The notes: generated by a model from the sequence alone, not told the origin. Shown: positions 6,473-16,500, counted from the stretch's first letter. The stretch: DNA of 20,099 nucleotides from Victivallales bacterium (GCA_017431185.1 JAFRLP010000477.1:1-20099), one strand, 5' to 3'. Numbers and translations: made by a program.

Positions 6473-6835
6473 ATGAAGCATTACAGCGAAGAACACCAAT
6501 GGGTCGAGCCACACGAGGATTCCTACCGCGTGGGGTTGTCCGAATTTGCGGTCAGCGAACTCGGTGAAATCACCTTCGTGGAGTTGCCGGAGGTCGGCAG
6601 GAAAATTCCCATGGGCACCCCTCTATGCATGGTCGAGTCCCTGAAGGCCGCCTCGGATGTGGTCTCCCCCGTAAGCGGAACGGTCGTTGCCGTGAACAAG
6701 GCCCTGACCCAGAATCCACGCCTGCTCAACCAGTCTCCGGAGGACGAAGGCTGGATTTGCCTTCTGGCGGACGTGCCGGCCGCGGAAATCGACAAACTGA
6801 TGGACCAGGAGGCCTACGCCAGATTCCTGAAATGA
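6473..6835 (+). CDS. gcvH: Glycine cleavage system H protein
   Basis: The lipoylated shuttle protein of the glycine cleavage system, carrying the aminomethyl group between the P, T and L proteins. Its length of 120 residues is just under the family norm of about 125-130. The lipoyl attachment site is Lys58 in VESLKAASD, and the hammerhead fold shows in VGLSEFAVSELGEITFVELPEVG, SPVSGTVVAVN and NQSPEDEGWI. GGGAG at 6460-6464 is a well-placed ribosome site. No other gcv or lipoylation gene is in the window, so it is either a lone gcvH or also a lipoyl-relay protein; the sequence does not decide. Its 3' end overlaps the convergent phosphoesterase/ligase gene by 22 bp. Confidence 0.95.
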   Translation: MKHYSEEHQWVEPHEDSYRVGLSEFAVSELGEITFVELPEVGRKIPMGTPLCMVESLKAASDVVSPVSGTVVAVNKALTQNPRLLNQSPEDEGWICLLADVPAAEIDKLMDQEAYARFLK

Positions 6836-8898
6836 CGCCTGGTCGATTCGGCGACGCACAGGCCCGCCGCGACCCATAGCCAGCGGCGGGAGAGCAAATC
6901 GTCCCAAAGCATACAGAACAGGACGGCCAGGGCCAATGCGGCGGCAACGCGGCCATTTCGCCTTGCCAGGCAAAGCCAGAACGCCAGCATGGCGAGAAGC
7001 GGCAGCGGACCGAAAAGCAGGAGCTGGTTCAGATACTCGCAATGGGGGTCCATCGCGTTGAGAAACACCTCCAGTTTGTCGTTCTGGTTATATTGCGCGA
7101 GCGTCCGGCGGGTCTGCTCAGGGTCAACGAACTTGGAATACAGGCTCCGCGCGCGCTCCGCCCCGACGCCGAAAAACGCGCGTTCCGCGCAGAGCATCCT
7201 GGCATACGCATACTGATGGATGGTGTACATGCCTGGGACGGTGTTGACGAAGGGGCGTTTCCCCGTGACGGGAAAGGTGACGAAGAGCACGGTGCATTCG
7301 CAGACCAGCCCTGCCAGAACAATCGGCACCCATGCGGCGCGCGCCAGCCGGGGCAGACGGAGCGCAAGCCCGTCCGCCACACTGGCGGCGCAGACCGCCA
7401 GGCTCAATAGGGCGTGCTTGCTCAAGGTATGCACCAGCCCCAGCCAGGCCAAGGCAACCGTTCCAGCCACAATCAGCGCCGCACGTGTACGATGGGTAAT
7501 CTCCTGCCAGAGGGACGGCAGCCCCAACGCCAACATCGTGAACGGCAGGGCGCAGAAAGGCGCGGCCAGATTGGGATTGACCATTGTGAAGGCATAGCGC
7601 GCCGCCAGGAACGCCAGGTGGGTTTGGCGCATCTCGGCACTGAAAAAGCCCAACGACGGCGCATGTCCGCTGACCAAGGCCAGCCACCCGCCTCCCCACA
7701 GAAGCAGCAGAAGCACTCCCAGGCATGCCATCAGCAGGGGGGGGAGGCCATGCAGGGCAAAAAACGAGAAGACGACGGCGCCGTAGGCAAAGACCGCCCA
7801 TTCGTAGCAGTGCGGCAGCCATGCGCCGCCCTGGCTGATGTGCCAGGCCGTCGCAGCCCCCGCCAAAGCCAGATAGACGGACAGCAGCGTGATTTCCAGC
7901 GGAATCCGCCCTGTCCTGTTCCGCCAGAGTTTGCGCAGTGTCAGCACGGCCATCACCGGCACGAGAATATCCTCCCAGGCTGCCCGTTCCCCGATTTTCC
8001 AATGAAAGACGCTCAACAGGATATAAAGCAAGGAGACGCAGAATGGAACCAGGATTTCCCAGCGCCCCGGGCGGGGCTTCGCAGTGTCGGGGGATGGAGC
8101 GCCCTCCCCTGTCTCGCACGGCGAGAGCGCAGTAGGGGCATTGGGCACGATTTCACGCCAATTGCCCACGCGCAATTCCTTCGCGCCCGACTCCAGCAGA
8201 GCAACCTGCCCGCCATATTTCCAGGCCGGAAGCACAGTGCAGGCTCCCTTGTCCGGCAACTCCAGACGCAATTGCCGATGGTAATGCCCCACTATCACCT
8301 GGGCACACGGCGAAGCGGACAGTTGCGCCGCAGCCCAGTCCCTGATGCGGTTTTCGGGCAATTTGCGGCTGTTGTTTGCCGCATGATGACGGCTGCCCAG
8401 CAGTCCCTTCACCCAGGCAGAAAAATGCGGTCCCCCAGGAATGGATGAAAGGACGAGCCGCCCCACCCAACTTTTTGCCAGGGCCATAAAGTTACGGTTG
8501 AAGCCGAACACCCCCTCCTGCGCCTGGTCGCCATGGGCGAGAACCAGGTCGCCCTCCTTCAGACAGGCGGACGAGGAAGCGGAGAAACAGTCCCTGCGGT
8601 CGCTGGCGACAAAAAGTTCGTGATTGCCCTCCGTGAACAGGATGCGCCTATGGTCTCTCTGACGCCGGCACCATTCGGCGAACTGCCGTTGGATGGGCAG
8701 TTCATAGCCTGGCAGTGCAATCCACAAATCAAAGACGTCGCCCAAAAAGGCGACATTGAAATCCGTGTCCTCCACGGCACGGAGCATCTCCAGAAAATCG
8801 GTGGCCTGCGGAGACTCGGGGAGAATATGGGAATCGGCCAGCAAAAGCCATTTTTCCCTTTGGCGGGCAGGGGGATTGACGGGAGGAGATGACTCCAT
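6814..8898 (-). CDS. Fusion: LpxH-like UDP-2,3-diacylglucosamine hydrolase domain + O-antigen-ligase-like membrane domain
   Basis: One uninterrupted 694-residue frame with two parts. Residues ~15-250 are a calcineurin-like phosphoesterase with every LpxH-type metal ligand: ADSH (D22, H24), GDVFD (D54), GNHE (N92), AHGD (H122) and GHYH (H205, H207). LpxH removes UMP from UDP-2,3-diacylglucosamine in lipid A synthesis. A proline-rich linker (~254-280) leads to a C-terminal region with about ten hydrophobic segments. This region has AFTMVNPNLAAPF, HTLSKHALLSL, FFGVGAERARSLY and a loop with DPHCEYLNQL. These are hallmarks of the Wzy/WaaL O-antigen ligase/polymerase family, usually ending GVG...HNxYL. 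It starts 6 bases after the GAF gene stop, with AGGAG at 8908-8912 inside that gene's end, so it is the last gene of lon-holA-GAF. I know of no described LpxH/ligase fusion. The N-terminal domain could act on another envelope phosphodiester. Confidence 0.85.
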   Translation of the reverse strand: MESSPPVNPPARQREKWLLLADSHILPESPQATDFLEMLRAVEDTDFNVAFLGDVFDLWIALPGYELPIQRQFAEWCRRQRDHRRILFTEGNHELFVASDRRDCFSASSSACLKEGDLVLAHGDQAQEGVFGFNRNFMALAKSWVGRLVLSSIPGGPHFSAWVKGLLGSRHHAANNSRKLPENRIRDWAAAQLSASPCAQVIVGHYHRQLRLELPDKGACTVLPAWKYGGQVALLESGAKELRVGNWREIVPNAPTALSPCETGEGAPSPDTAKPRPGRWEILVPFCVSLLYILLSVFHWKIGERAAWEDILVPVMAVLTLRKLWRNRTGRIPLEITLLSVYLALAGAATAWHISQGGAWLPHCYEWAVFAYGAVVFSFFALHGLPPLLMACLGVLLLLLWGGGWLALVSGHAPSLGFFSAEMRQTHLAFLAARYAFTMVNPNLAAPFCALPFTMLALGLPSLWQEITHRTRAALIVAGTVALAWLGLVHTLSKHALLSLAVCAASVADGLALRLPRLARAAWVPIVLAGLVCECTVLFVTFPVTGKRPFVNTVPGMYTIHQYAYARMLCAERAFFGVGAERARSLYSKFVDPEQTRRTLAQYNQNDKLEVFLNAMDPHCEYLNQLLLFGPLPLLAMLAFWLCLARRNGRVAAALALAVLFCMLWDDLLSRRWLWVAAGLCVAESTRRHFRNLA

Positions 8899-8904
8899 CG
8901 GCCT

Positions 8905-9633
8905 TCACTCCTCCTGGATAATGCAGTCCAGCAGTTGCGCGGCGGCAGTCGCCACATGGCCGCGGGAGAACCCCGCACGGGTCAACTCCTGATAGAAGGA
9001 CTGCGCCAGCAAACGGATCACCTTGTTCGGATTATTGATGGAGCTGACGGTGAAATTCTGGGCGGCGACCTGCCCCGTCTCCCCCTCGCGGGGCTTCAGG
9101 GAGTTCAGGGTGAAATGCTGGTGCAGCAAGTCGAACATCTTGGCATTCTCAATGACCAGGGAGGAGAAGCCCGCAATCAGCGCAAACAGATTCTGGCGCA
9201 CCGAGTCATAGGGGTTCGTGGAGGAATCCTTGGCCGCACCAGTCACCAGCACTCCCACACGCACCCCCTTGACCGAAATCGGAGCAACGATGATGGGAAA
9301 GCCAATGGCCTCAATGCCGGAGTCCACCCAGTTGATGCGATGGATGTTGCGCAGTCCCCAGAGAATCCGCTTGAGCCGCTCCGGCACCACCAGAAAATGC
9401 CCAACCCGAATGCCGTCCATCGCCTCGCAGCCGACGGCGGAGCGCACCAGAAGGTCCTTGCGCTCCTCGTCCCGAAACAGAAAAGCGGCCTGTCCGGTCT
9501 GCATCAAGTCGCAGGTCAGGCGAGTGATATGGTCAAGTCCCTCATCCAGGGTGCGCGGTTTGGTCAGGGCCTCCGAAAGAGCCTGAAGCACGCCTAGACT
9601 GTTTTCCAGATTGTTGTTGCTCATCATCGTCAT
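8905..9633 (-). CDS. GAF-domain protein of unknown role
   Basis: A soluble 242-residue protein. Residues ~14-165 form a single GAF domain: an N-terminal helix (LGVLQALSEALTKPRTLDEGLDHI), strands QAAFLFRDEERKDLLVRSAVG, the loop with IGFPIIVAPISVKGVRVGVLVTG, and the closing helix NLFALIAGFSSLVIENAKMFD. No kinase, HD, GGDEF, phosphodiesterase or DNA-binding domain follows; the last ~75 residues are helical. GAF domains bind small ligands such as cyclic nucleotides, or act as dimerisation platforms; the ligand is not predictable here. Start ATG (9631-9633) overlaps the holA stop by ATGA, indicating coupling. Alternative in-frame ATGs lie at 9627 and 9624. Confidence 0.85.
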   Translation of the reverse strand: MTMMSNNNLENSLGVLQALSEALTKPRTLDEGLDHITRLTCDLMQTGQAAFLFRDEERKDLLVRSAVGCEAMDGIRVGHFLVVPERLKRILWGLRNIHRINWVDSGIEAIGFPIIVAPISVKGVRVGVLVTGAAKDSSTNPYDSVRQNLFALIAGFSSLVIENAKMFDLLHQHFTLNSLKPREGETGQVAAQNFTVSSINNPNKVIRLLAQSFYQELTRAGFSRGHVATAAAQLLDCIIQEE

Positions 9634-10760
9634 CTGCCATTGCCAATGATTTTCAGGAGCGCGGACTCCAGAGCCATCCTGGGGGATGTGGAACAGGAGG
9701 TGATCTGCCAGAGCGTATTCCGCATGGTGGTGATGGCGTCCATCGCCTCAAAGGGGGAGTAGCGTGCCGCCTGCTCCGCCATCATTTGGACACGGTAAGG
9801 GTGGTATTCAACGAAATCCATTCCATCGGCAAGCGCAGCCTTCTTCTGCTCCGCCGTCATGGTTTGGACAAACTGCTTGAGGGCGACTGGAGTCTTGAGT
9901 CGATGGGTCCCCATGAAGACCTGCACACGAAGGATATTGCGGAAGAAACCGCCAGCCGAGTAAATCATCGAGCGGGCATACTGGTCGTCCGACCGGTTCT
10001 GGGTAATGAGCACATCAATCACGCGCAGGGCCTCGCGGATGCTGCGCTTGCCCAGCATTTCCGCCAAGGCCCAGGTCATCTCCTCGCCCCGTCCCACCAC
10101 CACCTGCCGGACGTCAGCCAGCGGGACAGGCCCCTGCGCATCTCCCCTGAAGCATACGATTTTCTCCAGTTCAGGCTCGATGCGGCCCGTGTCCGTGCCC
10201 AGCGCATCCAGCAGATAGTCAAAGGCGTCACGGCTCATCTGCATCCCCTTGCGCTGGATGGCGCGCTGCAACGCCTCCTGCATGGAGGAACGCCAGTTGC
10301 GGTCCTTCGCCATATCGGGGCGGTTGAGGACGATTACCTCGCCATTGGCGGAGCACGCCTTGAACAGCCCGCGTCGGCGGTCCACGCCATCCCCATCCAT
10401 AATCAGCGCCATGTCGGGCGGAAGCCCCTCCTTGAGCAGGTCGGCAAGCTCCCGCAGCGCGGCGGACATCGGGGCGGCGGACTTTTTGTCGCCCTCCTGG
10501 TCGAAGCCCGTGAAATGCTTGAGCCAGACCGTCTTGCGCCCGCCAAGGAACGCGGGGCTTTTCAGGGAGCGGAGCGCAGAGTAGAGCAGTTCGGGCGTGG
10601 GGCCCTCGTCCCCCTCCTCAAACAAATCACTGGCGAAGGGGTCCGGCGGGTCTCCGGCAAACTCGCGGAACAGACGCGCGGCCTCCGCCGCGACCAATGC
10701 CGTGTCGTTGCCAGTGACCAGATAGATGTTACGGGGATTGGGCATGTTTTTTCCCGTCAC
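9630..10760 (-). CDS. holA: DNA polymerase III subunit delta
   Basis: HolA is the wrench subunit of the clamp loader that opens the beta clamp at the replication fork. The 376-residue chain fits the family: N-terminal NIYLVTGNDTALVAAEAARLF, then LRSLKSPAFLGGRKTVWLKHF (the clamp-binding hydrophobic stretch region), ALIMDGDGVDRRRGLFK and DYLLDALGTDTGRIEPELEKI. The C-terminal collar helices include GRGEEMTWALAEMLG and YARSMIYSAGGFFRNILR. The first start is GTG at 10758-10760 with AAGG eight bases upstream, four bases after the lon stop. The ATG at 10743-10745 (MPNPRN) is an alternative with GGGAA before it. Its stop overlaps the GAF gene start by 4 bp. Confidence 0.9.
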   Translation of the reverse strand: MTGKNMPNPRNIYLVTGNDTALVAAEAARLFREFAGDPPDPFASDLFEEGDEGPTPELLYSALRSLKSPAFLGGRKTVWLKHFTGFDQEGDKKSAAPMSAALRELADLLKEGLPPDMALIMDGDGVDRRRGLFKACSANGEVIVLNRPDMAKDRNWRSSMQEALQRAIQRKGMQMSRDAFDYLLDALGTDTGRIEPELEKIVCFRGDAQGPVPLADVRQVVVGRGEEMTWALAEMLGKRSIREALRVIDVLITQNRSDDQYARSMIYSAGGFFRNILRVQVFMGTHRLKTPVALKQFVQTMTAEQKKAALADGMDFVEYHPYRVQMMAEQAARYSPFEAMDAITTMRNTLWQITSCSTSPRMALESALLKIIGNGR

Positions 10761-10764
10761 GCCA

Positions 10765-13239
10765 TCAACCTTGCGAAGGCCGATTCAAGACAAGTTGGAA
10801 CACCTGGTTGTATTCAGAGACGTAGTGGGCGGTCAGCCCCTGGCGGGCGCGGTCCTGAATCTCCAGGAAGTCCTTTTCGTTTTCCCGGGGCAGAATGACG
10901 TCGGTCACGCCGGCGCGGCGGGCGGCAATCATCTTCTCCTTGATTCCACCGACGGGCAGCACCCGCCCCGTCAAGGTGAGTTCCCCCGTCATGGCCCAGC
11001 CAGGCGGGAGTTTCCGCCCCGTGGCGGCTGAGATGATGGCGGTGGCCATGGTAATGCCCGCAGACGGTCCGTCCTTGGGCGTGGCCCCCGCCGGCACGTG
11101 GATGTGCAGTTTGTGCTTGGAGAAGAAATCGGCGGCAATGCCATAGTCCCTGCTCCGTGACTCGACCAGGGATTTGGCGATTTGCGCGGACTCCTGCATC
11201 ACATTTCCCAGTTGTCCCGTCAACGTCACCGCCGGCTTGTCCTTGGTCGGGAGGACCTCGATGTAGAGGGTGCTGCCGCCGACCGCCGTCCACGCCAGTC
11301 CCATCACCACGCCGGGAATGGTCTCCCTGACCAGCGGGTCATCATAGAACACGGGCTTGCCAAGGTACTTCTCGACGTCCTTGGGAAGCACGGAGACCCG
11401 TTCCCCCGCCGCCACCGTCCCGTCGGCAATCTGAGTGGCGACCTTTCTCATGCAGGTGCCAATGGACTTCTCCAGATTCCGGCAGCCCGAGTCCCGGGCG
11501 TAACCGTCAATGATGCTCCGCAGCGCCTTCTCGGAGAAGGCGATGTTCTTCGCCTTCAACCCATTGCGGGGCAGCAATTTGGGGATGAGATGACGTTTGG
11601 CGATGGAGAGTTTCTCCTCGGTGATGTAACCGGAGAGGGTGATGATTTCCATGCGGTCCTGCAGGGGCGCGGGAATGGTGTCACGGACATTGGCAGTGGC
11701 GATGAACAGCACCTTGGACAAATCAAACGGGATGTCCAGGAAATGGTCACGGAAAGTCCTGTTCTGTTCAGGGTCAAGCACTTCCAGAAGCGCCGAAGCG
11801 GGGTCTCCACGGTTGGTGGAGTCCAGTTTGTCCAGTTCGTCCAGCATGATGACGGGATTGCAGGAGCCGCAGGTCTTCAAGGCGGAGACGATTTTGCCAG
11901 GCTGCGCACCAATATAGGTGCGACGGTGGCCCTTGATCTCCGCCTCATCCCGCATTCCGCCCAGAGAGAAGCGGAAGAACTTGCGCCCCAGCGCCTCGGC
12001 GATGGAATGCCCCAGGCTGGTCTTGCCCGTTCCAGGAGGCCCCAGCAGGCAGATGATGGAGCCATCCACCTTCCCCTTGAGACTGGCCACGGCGATGAAC
12101 TCAAGAATGCGCTTCTTCACATCCTCCAGGCCGAAATGGTCGCGCTCCAGAATGTCACGCGCCTTCTTGACGTCCAGCCGGTCTTCCGTGGTGACGTTCC
12201 AAGGCATGCCAGTCATCCAATCCAGGTAGTTCTTGCAGATGGTGTAATCCGGCGACTGGCTGTTGGTGGCGCGAAGCTTGGAGAGTTCCTCCTCGATTTT
12301 TTGGGCCGCCTCGGGATTCAGGGCAGAGCGGATTTCCTCCAGGCGCTCCGTCAGCCTGTCCAAATCCCCCTCTTTCGAGTCCAGTTCCTGCCCCAGTTCC
12401 CGGCGTGTCTCCCGAATCAGTTCCTGCATCATGAAGGTGCGGTGGTTCTTGTCCATCCGCGACTCCACCCGATGCATCAGTTTCTTGCGCAACTTCTGGT
12501 CATCATGATGTCGTTTCAGCAGGAACAGGGCCTTCTCCAGACGCTCGCGGATGTTGAGCGTCTCCAACACGGCCTGGCCCTCGTCCGGCGAAGCCGAACA
12601 GGAGGCGGTGGTGACCTCGGCCAGAGTGCCGTATTCAAACTGGTTCAGTCCCGACAGAACCTTGGTCTTGACGTCATCGGAAAGATTCAGTTCCTCGCTC
12701 ATGTCCATCAGGAGATGGCAGATGATGTCCGCCACCCCATCCGCCTCGCGCTGCTCCCCCTTGTTGGACGGCAGGATATCCTCGGGATACTCCACCTCCC
12801 CATAGACCACTCCGTCCTGGCAGAACACTCGTCTCAGGCGGAGGCGGCACTGGCTCTGGATAACGCAGCGCACGACATCCGGCTTGTCCTCCCGTTTCAA
12901 CTGCAAACGTCCCAATGTGCCGATAAGATACAGTTCGTGACGGTGGGGGTGCTCCCTGTCGGCGCTTTCGCGGTCCTTCAAAAGAAAAAGCCCCATTCGG
13001 CCATCGAATTTCTTTTCGGCAACTTTGATGGCACGGCTCTCACTGCCCTCCGCCTCCAATCCCACCGTCATTCCGGGGAAGGCGGGACGCGACAGGTTCA
13101 CCAGCAAGGGCAATAGCGCGGGGCGGTCAGGGTCCTTGAACGGGTTCGCCGCCACCGGCAAATCCCGCCGCACCGCCTCCAACCGCCGGACTTTCTTGGA
13201 TGTCTTTGTCTTTTCTCCCTGTTTTCTCTGATAAGCCAT
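10765..13239 (-). CDS. lon: ATP-dependent protease Lon
   Basis: Cytoplasmic AAA+ serine protease that degrades misfolded and regulatory proteins. Taking the ATG at 13237-13239 gives 824 residues. AGGAG at 13250-13254 is ten bases upstream of it; the more upstream in-frame ATGs either overlap this site or lack one. The chain has an N-terminal substrate-binding domain ([20 protein letters not shown] ...), a long helical region, Walker [11 protein letters not shown] (~398-406), Walker [11 protein letters not shown] and the sensor stretch [12 protein letters not shown]. The protease domain carries catalytic Ser726 in PKDGPSAG and Lys769 in [12 protein letters not shown]. It is the first gene of lon-holA-GAF-fusion. 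The N-terminal tail is very basic ([14 protein letters not shown]). No CIRCE-type heat-shock operator is visible upstream. Confidence 0.96.
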   Translation of the reverse strand: MAYQRKQGEKTKTSKKVRRLEAVRRDLPVAANPFKDPDRPALLPLLVNLSRPAFPGMTVGLEAEGSESRAIKVAEKKFDGRMGLFLLKDRESADREHPHRHELYLIGTLGRLQLKREDKPDVVRCVIQSQCRLRLRRVFCQDGVVYGEVEYPEDILPSNKGEQREADGVADIICHLLMDMSEELNLSDDVKTKVLSGLNQFEYGTLAEVTTASCSASPDEGQAVLETLNIRERLEKALFLLKRHHDDQKLRKKLMHRVESRMDKNHRTFMMQELIRETRRELGQELDSKEGDLDRLTERLEEIRSALNPEAAQKIEEELSKLRATNSQSPDYTICKNYLDWMTGMPWNVTTEDRLDVKKARDILERDHFGLEDVKKRILEFIAVASLKGKVDGSIICLLGPPGTGKTSLGHSIAEALGRKFFRFSLGGMRDEAEIKGHRRTYIGAQPGKIVSALKTCGSCNPVIMLDELDKLDSTNRGDPASALLEVLDPEQNRTFRDHFLDIPFDLSKVLFIATANVRDTIPAPLQDRMEIITLSGYITEEKLSIAKRHLIPKLLPRNGLKAKNIAFSEKALRSIIDGYARDSGCRNLEKSIGTCMRKVATQIADGTVAAGERVSVLPKDVEKYLGKPVFYDDPLVRETIPGVVMGLAWTAVGGSTLYIEVLPTKDKPAVTLTGQLGNVMQESAQIAKSLVESRSRDYGIAADFFSKHKLHIHVPAGATPKDGPSAGITMATAIISAATGRKLPPGWAMTGELTLTGRVLPVGGIKEKMIAARRAGVTDVILPRENEKDFLEIQDRARQGLTAHYVSEYNQVFQLVLNRPSQG

Positions 13240-13249
13240 GGTATTCATT

Positions 13250-13254
13250 CTCCT
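13250..13254 (-). promoter_or_regulatory. Ribosome binding site that sets the lon start
   Basis: AGGAG on the minus strand is 10 bases from ATG 13239 but only 1 base from the in-frame ATG at 13248, which favours the shorter protein. Confidence 0.7.
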
Positions 13255-13300
13255 CGTAAAAACGGCAGTCGTGCCCCCTGCCATTGCCATCGCACGGTGA

Positions 13301-13337
13301 CAAAAGCCCGGCGCACCGTCAGGACGTCGGGCTTTTG
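13301..13337. terminator. Intrinsic, probably bidirectional terminator upstream of lon
   Basis: CAAAAGCCCG (13301-13310) pairs perfectly with CGGGCTTTTG (13328-13337), and the 17-nt loop has a further inner CGTC/GACG pairing. GC-rich inner stem with a T-run in the outer arm is the standard form of an intrinsic terminator, and A/T-symmetry makes it work on both strands. It would end the yajC-secDF transcript about 210 bases after the secDF stop and insulate lon. Confidence 0.75.
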
Positions 13338-13346
13338 CTCAATTGG

Positions 13347-13500
13347 AGAGGTAATTGCAAAACGACCGCCCAACCGCCAAGACGCCAACGACGGAGGCGA
13401 CGGGCGAAAACGAGGCGTGGTGACCACGCCACGTCTGGGCGATGAGGCCATCGCGCCGCGCCGTGAAGGCGGTTGGGATGGGAGTTTTGCAATTGCCTCT
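13347..13500. repeat. 154-bp element with ~32-bp imperfect terminal inverted repeats (MITE-like or long hairpin)
   Basis: The left arm 13347-13378 begins AGAGGTAATTGCAAAAC and ends CCCAACCGCC. The right arm 13468-13500 is its inverse, with a few mismatches and one 1-base gap. The 89-bp interior has a 17-bp odd palindrome, GGCGTGGTGACCACGCC, at 13414-13430. No reading frame has protein character and no clear target-site duplication is visible. It could be a miniature transposable element, a REP/BIME-like repeat or a transcript-end structure of the secDF mRNA. Confidence 0.65.
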
Positions 13501-13506
13501 GGAGTA

Positions 13507-13526
13507 GCAAGGGCCTCCGCCCTTGC
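13507..13526. repeat. 8-bp perfect hairpin just after secDF
   Basis: GCAAGGGC (13507-13514) and GCCCTTGC (13519-13526) form a stem with a 4-nt loop, 23 bases past the secDF stop on its transcript. There is no T-run after it, so it is not an ordinary intrinsic terminator. It adjoins the 154-bp inverted repeat and may be part of the same repeat unit. Confidence 0.5.
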
Positions 13527-13548
13527 CAACGGAACGCGGAAGGGACAG

Positions 13549-16500
13549 TCAGGCTTTGGCAGGGCGGGCGGCCTTGGCGGCCTCACGCGCCGCCCGTTCC
13601 TGGGCCTGCCTGAACTTCTCCTCGGCACGGTTGGCAATCGCGCTGTCCTTGTGCCAATGGTTGATGAACGAGCAGGCGACAAAGATGGTGGAATAGGTAC
13701 CGGCAATGACGCCGAAGAACATCACCAGCGCAAAGTCAAACACGGCGCCGCCGCCGAAGATGAGCTGCGCAACCACCACAATCATGGTCGTCACGCTGGT
13801 CAGCATGGTGCGGGACATGCACTCGTTGACCGCCAGGTTGATCTGCTGCGAGTAGGTCAGTTCCTTGCGCAGTTCGCGGGTCTCGCGGATGCGGTCGAAG
13901 ATGACGATGGTGTCGTTCAGGGAGTATCCCATGATGGTCATGATGGCGGCCAGCACGGTCAGCGAGAAGTTGCCCCCCAGCATGAAGAAGAGGCCGGCGG
14001 AGACGATGGCGTCGTGGACGACGGCGACCGCCGCGCCCAGGCCGTACATGAACTCGAAGCGGAAGGCCAGGTAGATGATGATGCCCAGCACCGAGAAGAA
14101 CGCCGCCAGGCACGCCGCCTTGCGGAACTGCGCACCGACATTGGCGCCCACGTTGTTGGTCTGCTGAAGGCTGATTTTGCACTGCGGGAACGCCTTGTCC
14201 AACTTGGCGCTGAACTCGGTGTAATCGACCTTCACCTCATCCTGCCCGGAGACAGCCTTGCCCTGGGAAATCACGATTTCCAGAAGCGGCTCGCCGCTCT
14301 GTCCGCGCTTGTAGCCGACACGGATGTTGTCGCCGACGCCTTCGCCTTGCAGGAATTTCCGCACCGCCTCCACATTGGGGGCCTCGCCCGCGCAACTGTA
14401 GGAGAGTTCCGTGCCGCCGACGAAATCAATGCCCAGCATCCCGCTGCCGCGGATGGCCATGGTCAGCAGGGAGGCCACCACCAGCACCACAGAGATGCCC
14501 ACCGTGACCTTCGTGGTCGCCAGATAGTCGAAATCCATCTTCTTGAACCACGGGAAGAGATACATCTTCACTGTCTTGATGACATCACCGTAAACCAGCG
14601 TCTCGAAGATGGCGCGGGTCATGAAGATGGCGGTGAACATGGAGGCCATGATGCCGAAGGCCAGGGTCACGGCGAACCCCTTCACCGATCCGGAACCAAA
14701 TTTGTACAGGAAGAAGCAGGTCAGCAGCGTGGTGATGTTCGAGTCAAAGATGGACGTGAACGCCTTGGAGTAGCCTCCCGTCACCGCATTGGCCAGCACC
14801 TTCCCCGCGTTGAGTTCCTCGCGGATGCGCTCGAAGATGATGACGTTGGCGTCCACCGCCATGCCGATGGTCAGCACCATGCCGGCGATGCCGGGCATGG
14901 TGATGGTCGCCTTGGTGATGGCCATCGTGCCCAGCACCAGCACCGTGTTCACCGCCAGCGCGATGACCGCGATGACGCCAGGGACCCGGTAGTACCAAAT
15001 CATGAACAGCACGACCAGGGTCAAGCCCAGCAGCGCCGCAAACACACCGGTGCGAATGGAATCGGCGCCCAGGGTCGGGTCTGTGCCGAACTCACTGCCG
15101 ATGTTCACCGTCACGGGCACGTTGCCGGAGGCAATCACGCTGGCCAGCCGTTTCGCCTCCTCCAAGGTGAAGGAGCCGCTGATTTCGGCCTGCCCGCCGT
15201 CAATGGCCTCGCGGATGTTGGGGGCCGTATAGACCTTCCCGTCCAGCACGATGGCCAGGCGGCGCCCGACGTTGGCGCGCGTCACATTGCGGAACGCCAC
15301 AGTGCCCGCGCCGTTGAACTTGAGGGAGATGCGCCACTGGCCAAACTCGTTGGTGGCGGGGAAGGCGCGCTCCACGTCCTCACCGCTGACCGCTGTGGGT
15401 TCCGCCTCCAGAAAAACCGGCTCGTAGCGCACGGAGCCGTCGGCCAGTTCAGTCTCGATTTCAGTGCGCAGCACACCGGCGGGGGTGCGGAAATTCTGGG
15501 GGTCGGACTCGTAGCGCTGCACCAACTCCTCGTTGTTGGTGGAGACCAGGAAGAACTGGAGTTTTGCCGCCTTGCGGATGGTGTTGCGGATTTCGTTCTT
15601 GTCCGCCTCATCCACGCTGGGCATGCGGACAGAGATGGTGTTCTCGCCCGTCGCCTTGATTTCGGGTTCGGTCACGCCCATCGAATTCAGGCGGTTGTCC
15701 AGGATGTTCAGGATGCGGTCGCGGATGTCGATGACCGTGCCGTAGTCATTGGCGTTGTCCTTCTTGACCAAATCCAGATTGTCGGCGACAAAGGCCCGGA
15801 CGGCGGGGCCGAGCGTGGCGTCCGCCGCCAAGGCCAACGCCAGGTCATTGTTGCTCAGGGCGGCGTTGTCGGCTTTGCGCAGTTTGACGGCGGCGGCAAT
15901 CTCGTCCGCCAACTTTTTCGGAAGCGCCTTGTTGTACTTTTCGTTGCCGTCGATCACGACCCGCAGGAACTCGTTGACGACCTTCGGAGTCACCACCAGG
16001 TTACGCGCCTCGTTCACATCGAAGTCCAGGACAAACTCCGTGCCGCCGCGCAGGTCAAGACCCAGATGCAGTTTGCCGGCGGACTTGACGCGGATGTAAC
16101 GCAGGATGAGCTTGTTGGAGGCCTTGCCGTGGAACGGCACATTGACAAACTGGTTCAGGGAGATGCGGTACAGGTCGGAGTTGCCGTTGGCGGCCTTCTC
16201 CAAGGCACGGAAACCGGAGATGCTTCTCTCGCCATGGTCAACCAGGCTCAGGCGGTTCATCATGTCCTGGTAGGCTTTGGCCTTGCCGGGGTCGTCCCCC
16301 TGCGGGACTTGGGCCAGTTCCGCCTGCAATTTCTCCACCTCGCCCGTCAACGCCTTGTATTCAGCGGAGGTCTTGTCCGACATCAACTCCAGTTTCTCGC
16401 GCTTCTGCACCAGCGGCAGACGCGCCTTGAACGCCTGATACTCCTCCGTCCCCATCCACGCCTTGTAGTCAGGGTCGTTGAGCACCTCGGCCAACTGCCC

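Noticed and set aside
13239..13290. Longer Lon N-terminus starting at 13290
   Set aside because: The extension lacks a ribosome site, reads through the AGGAG that serves the ATG at 13239, and adds residues unlike Lon.
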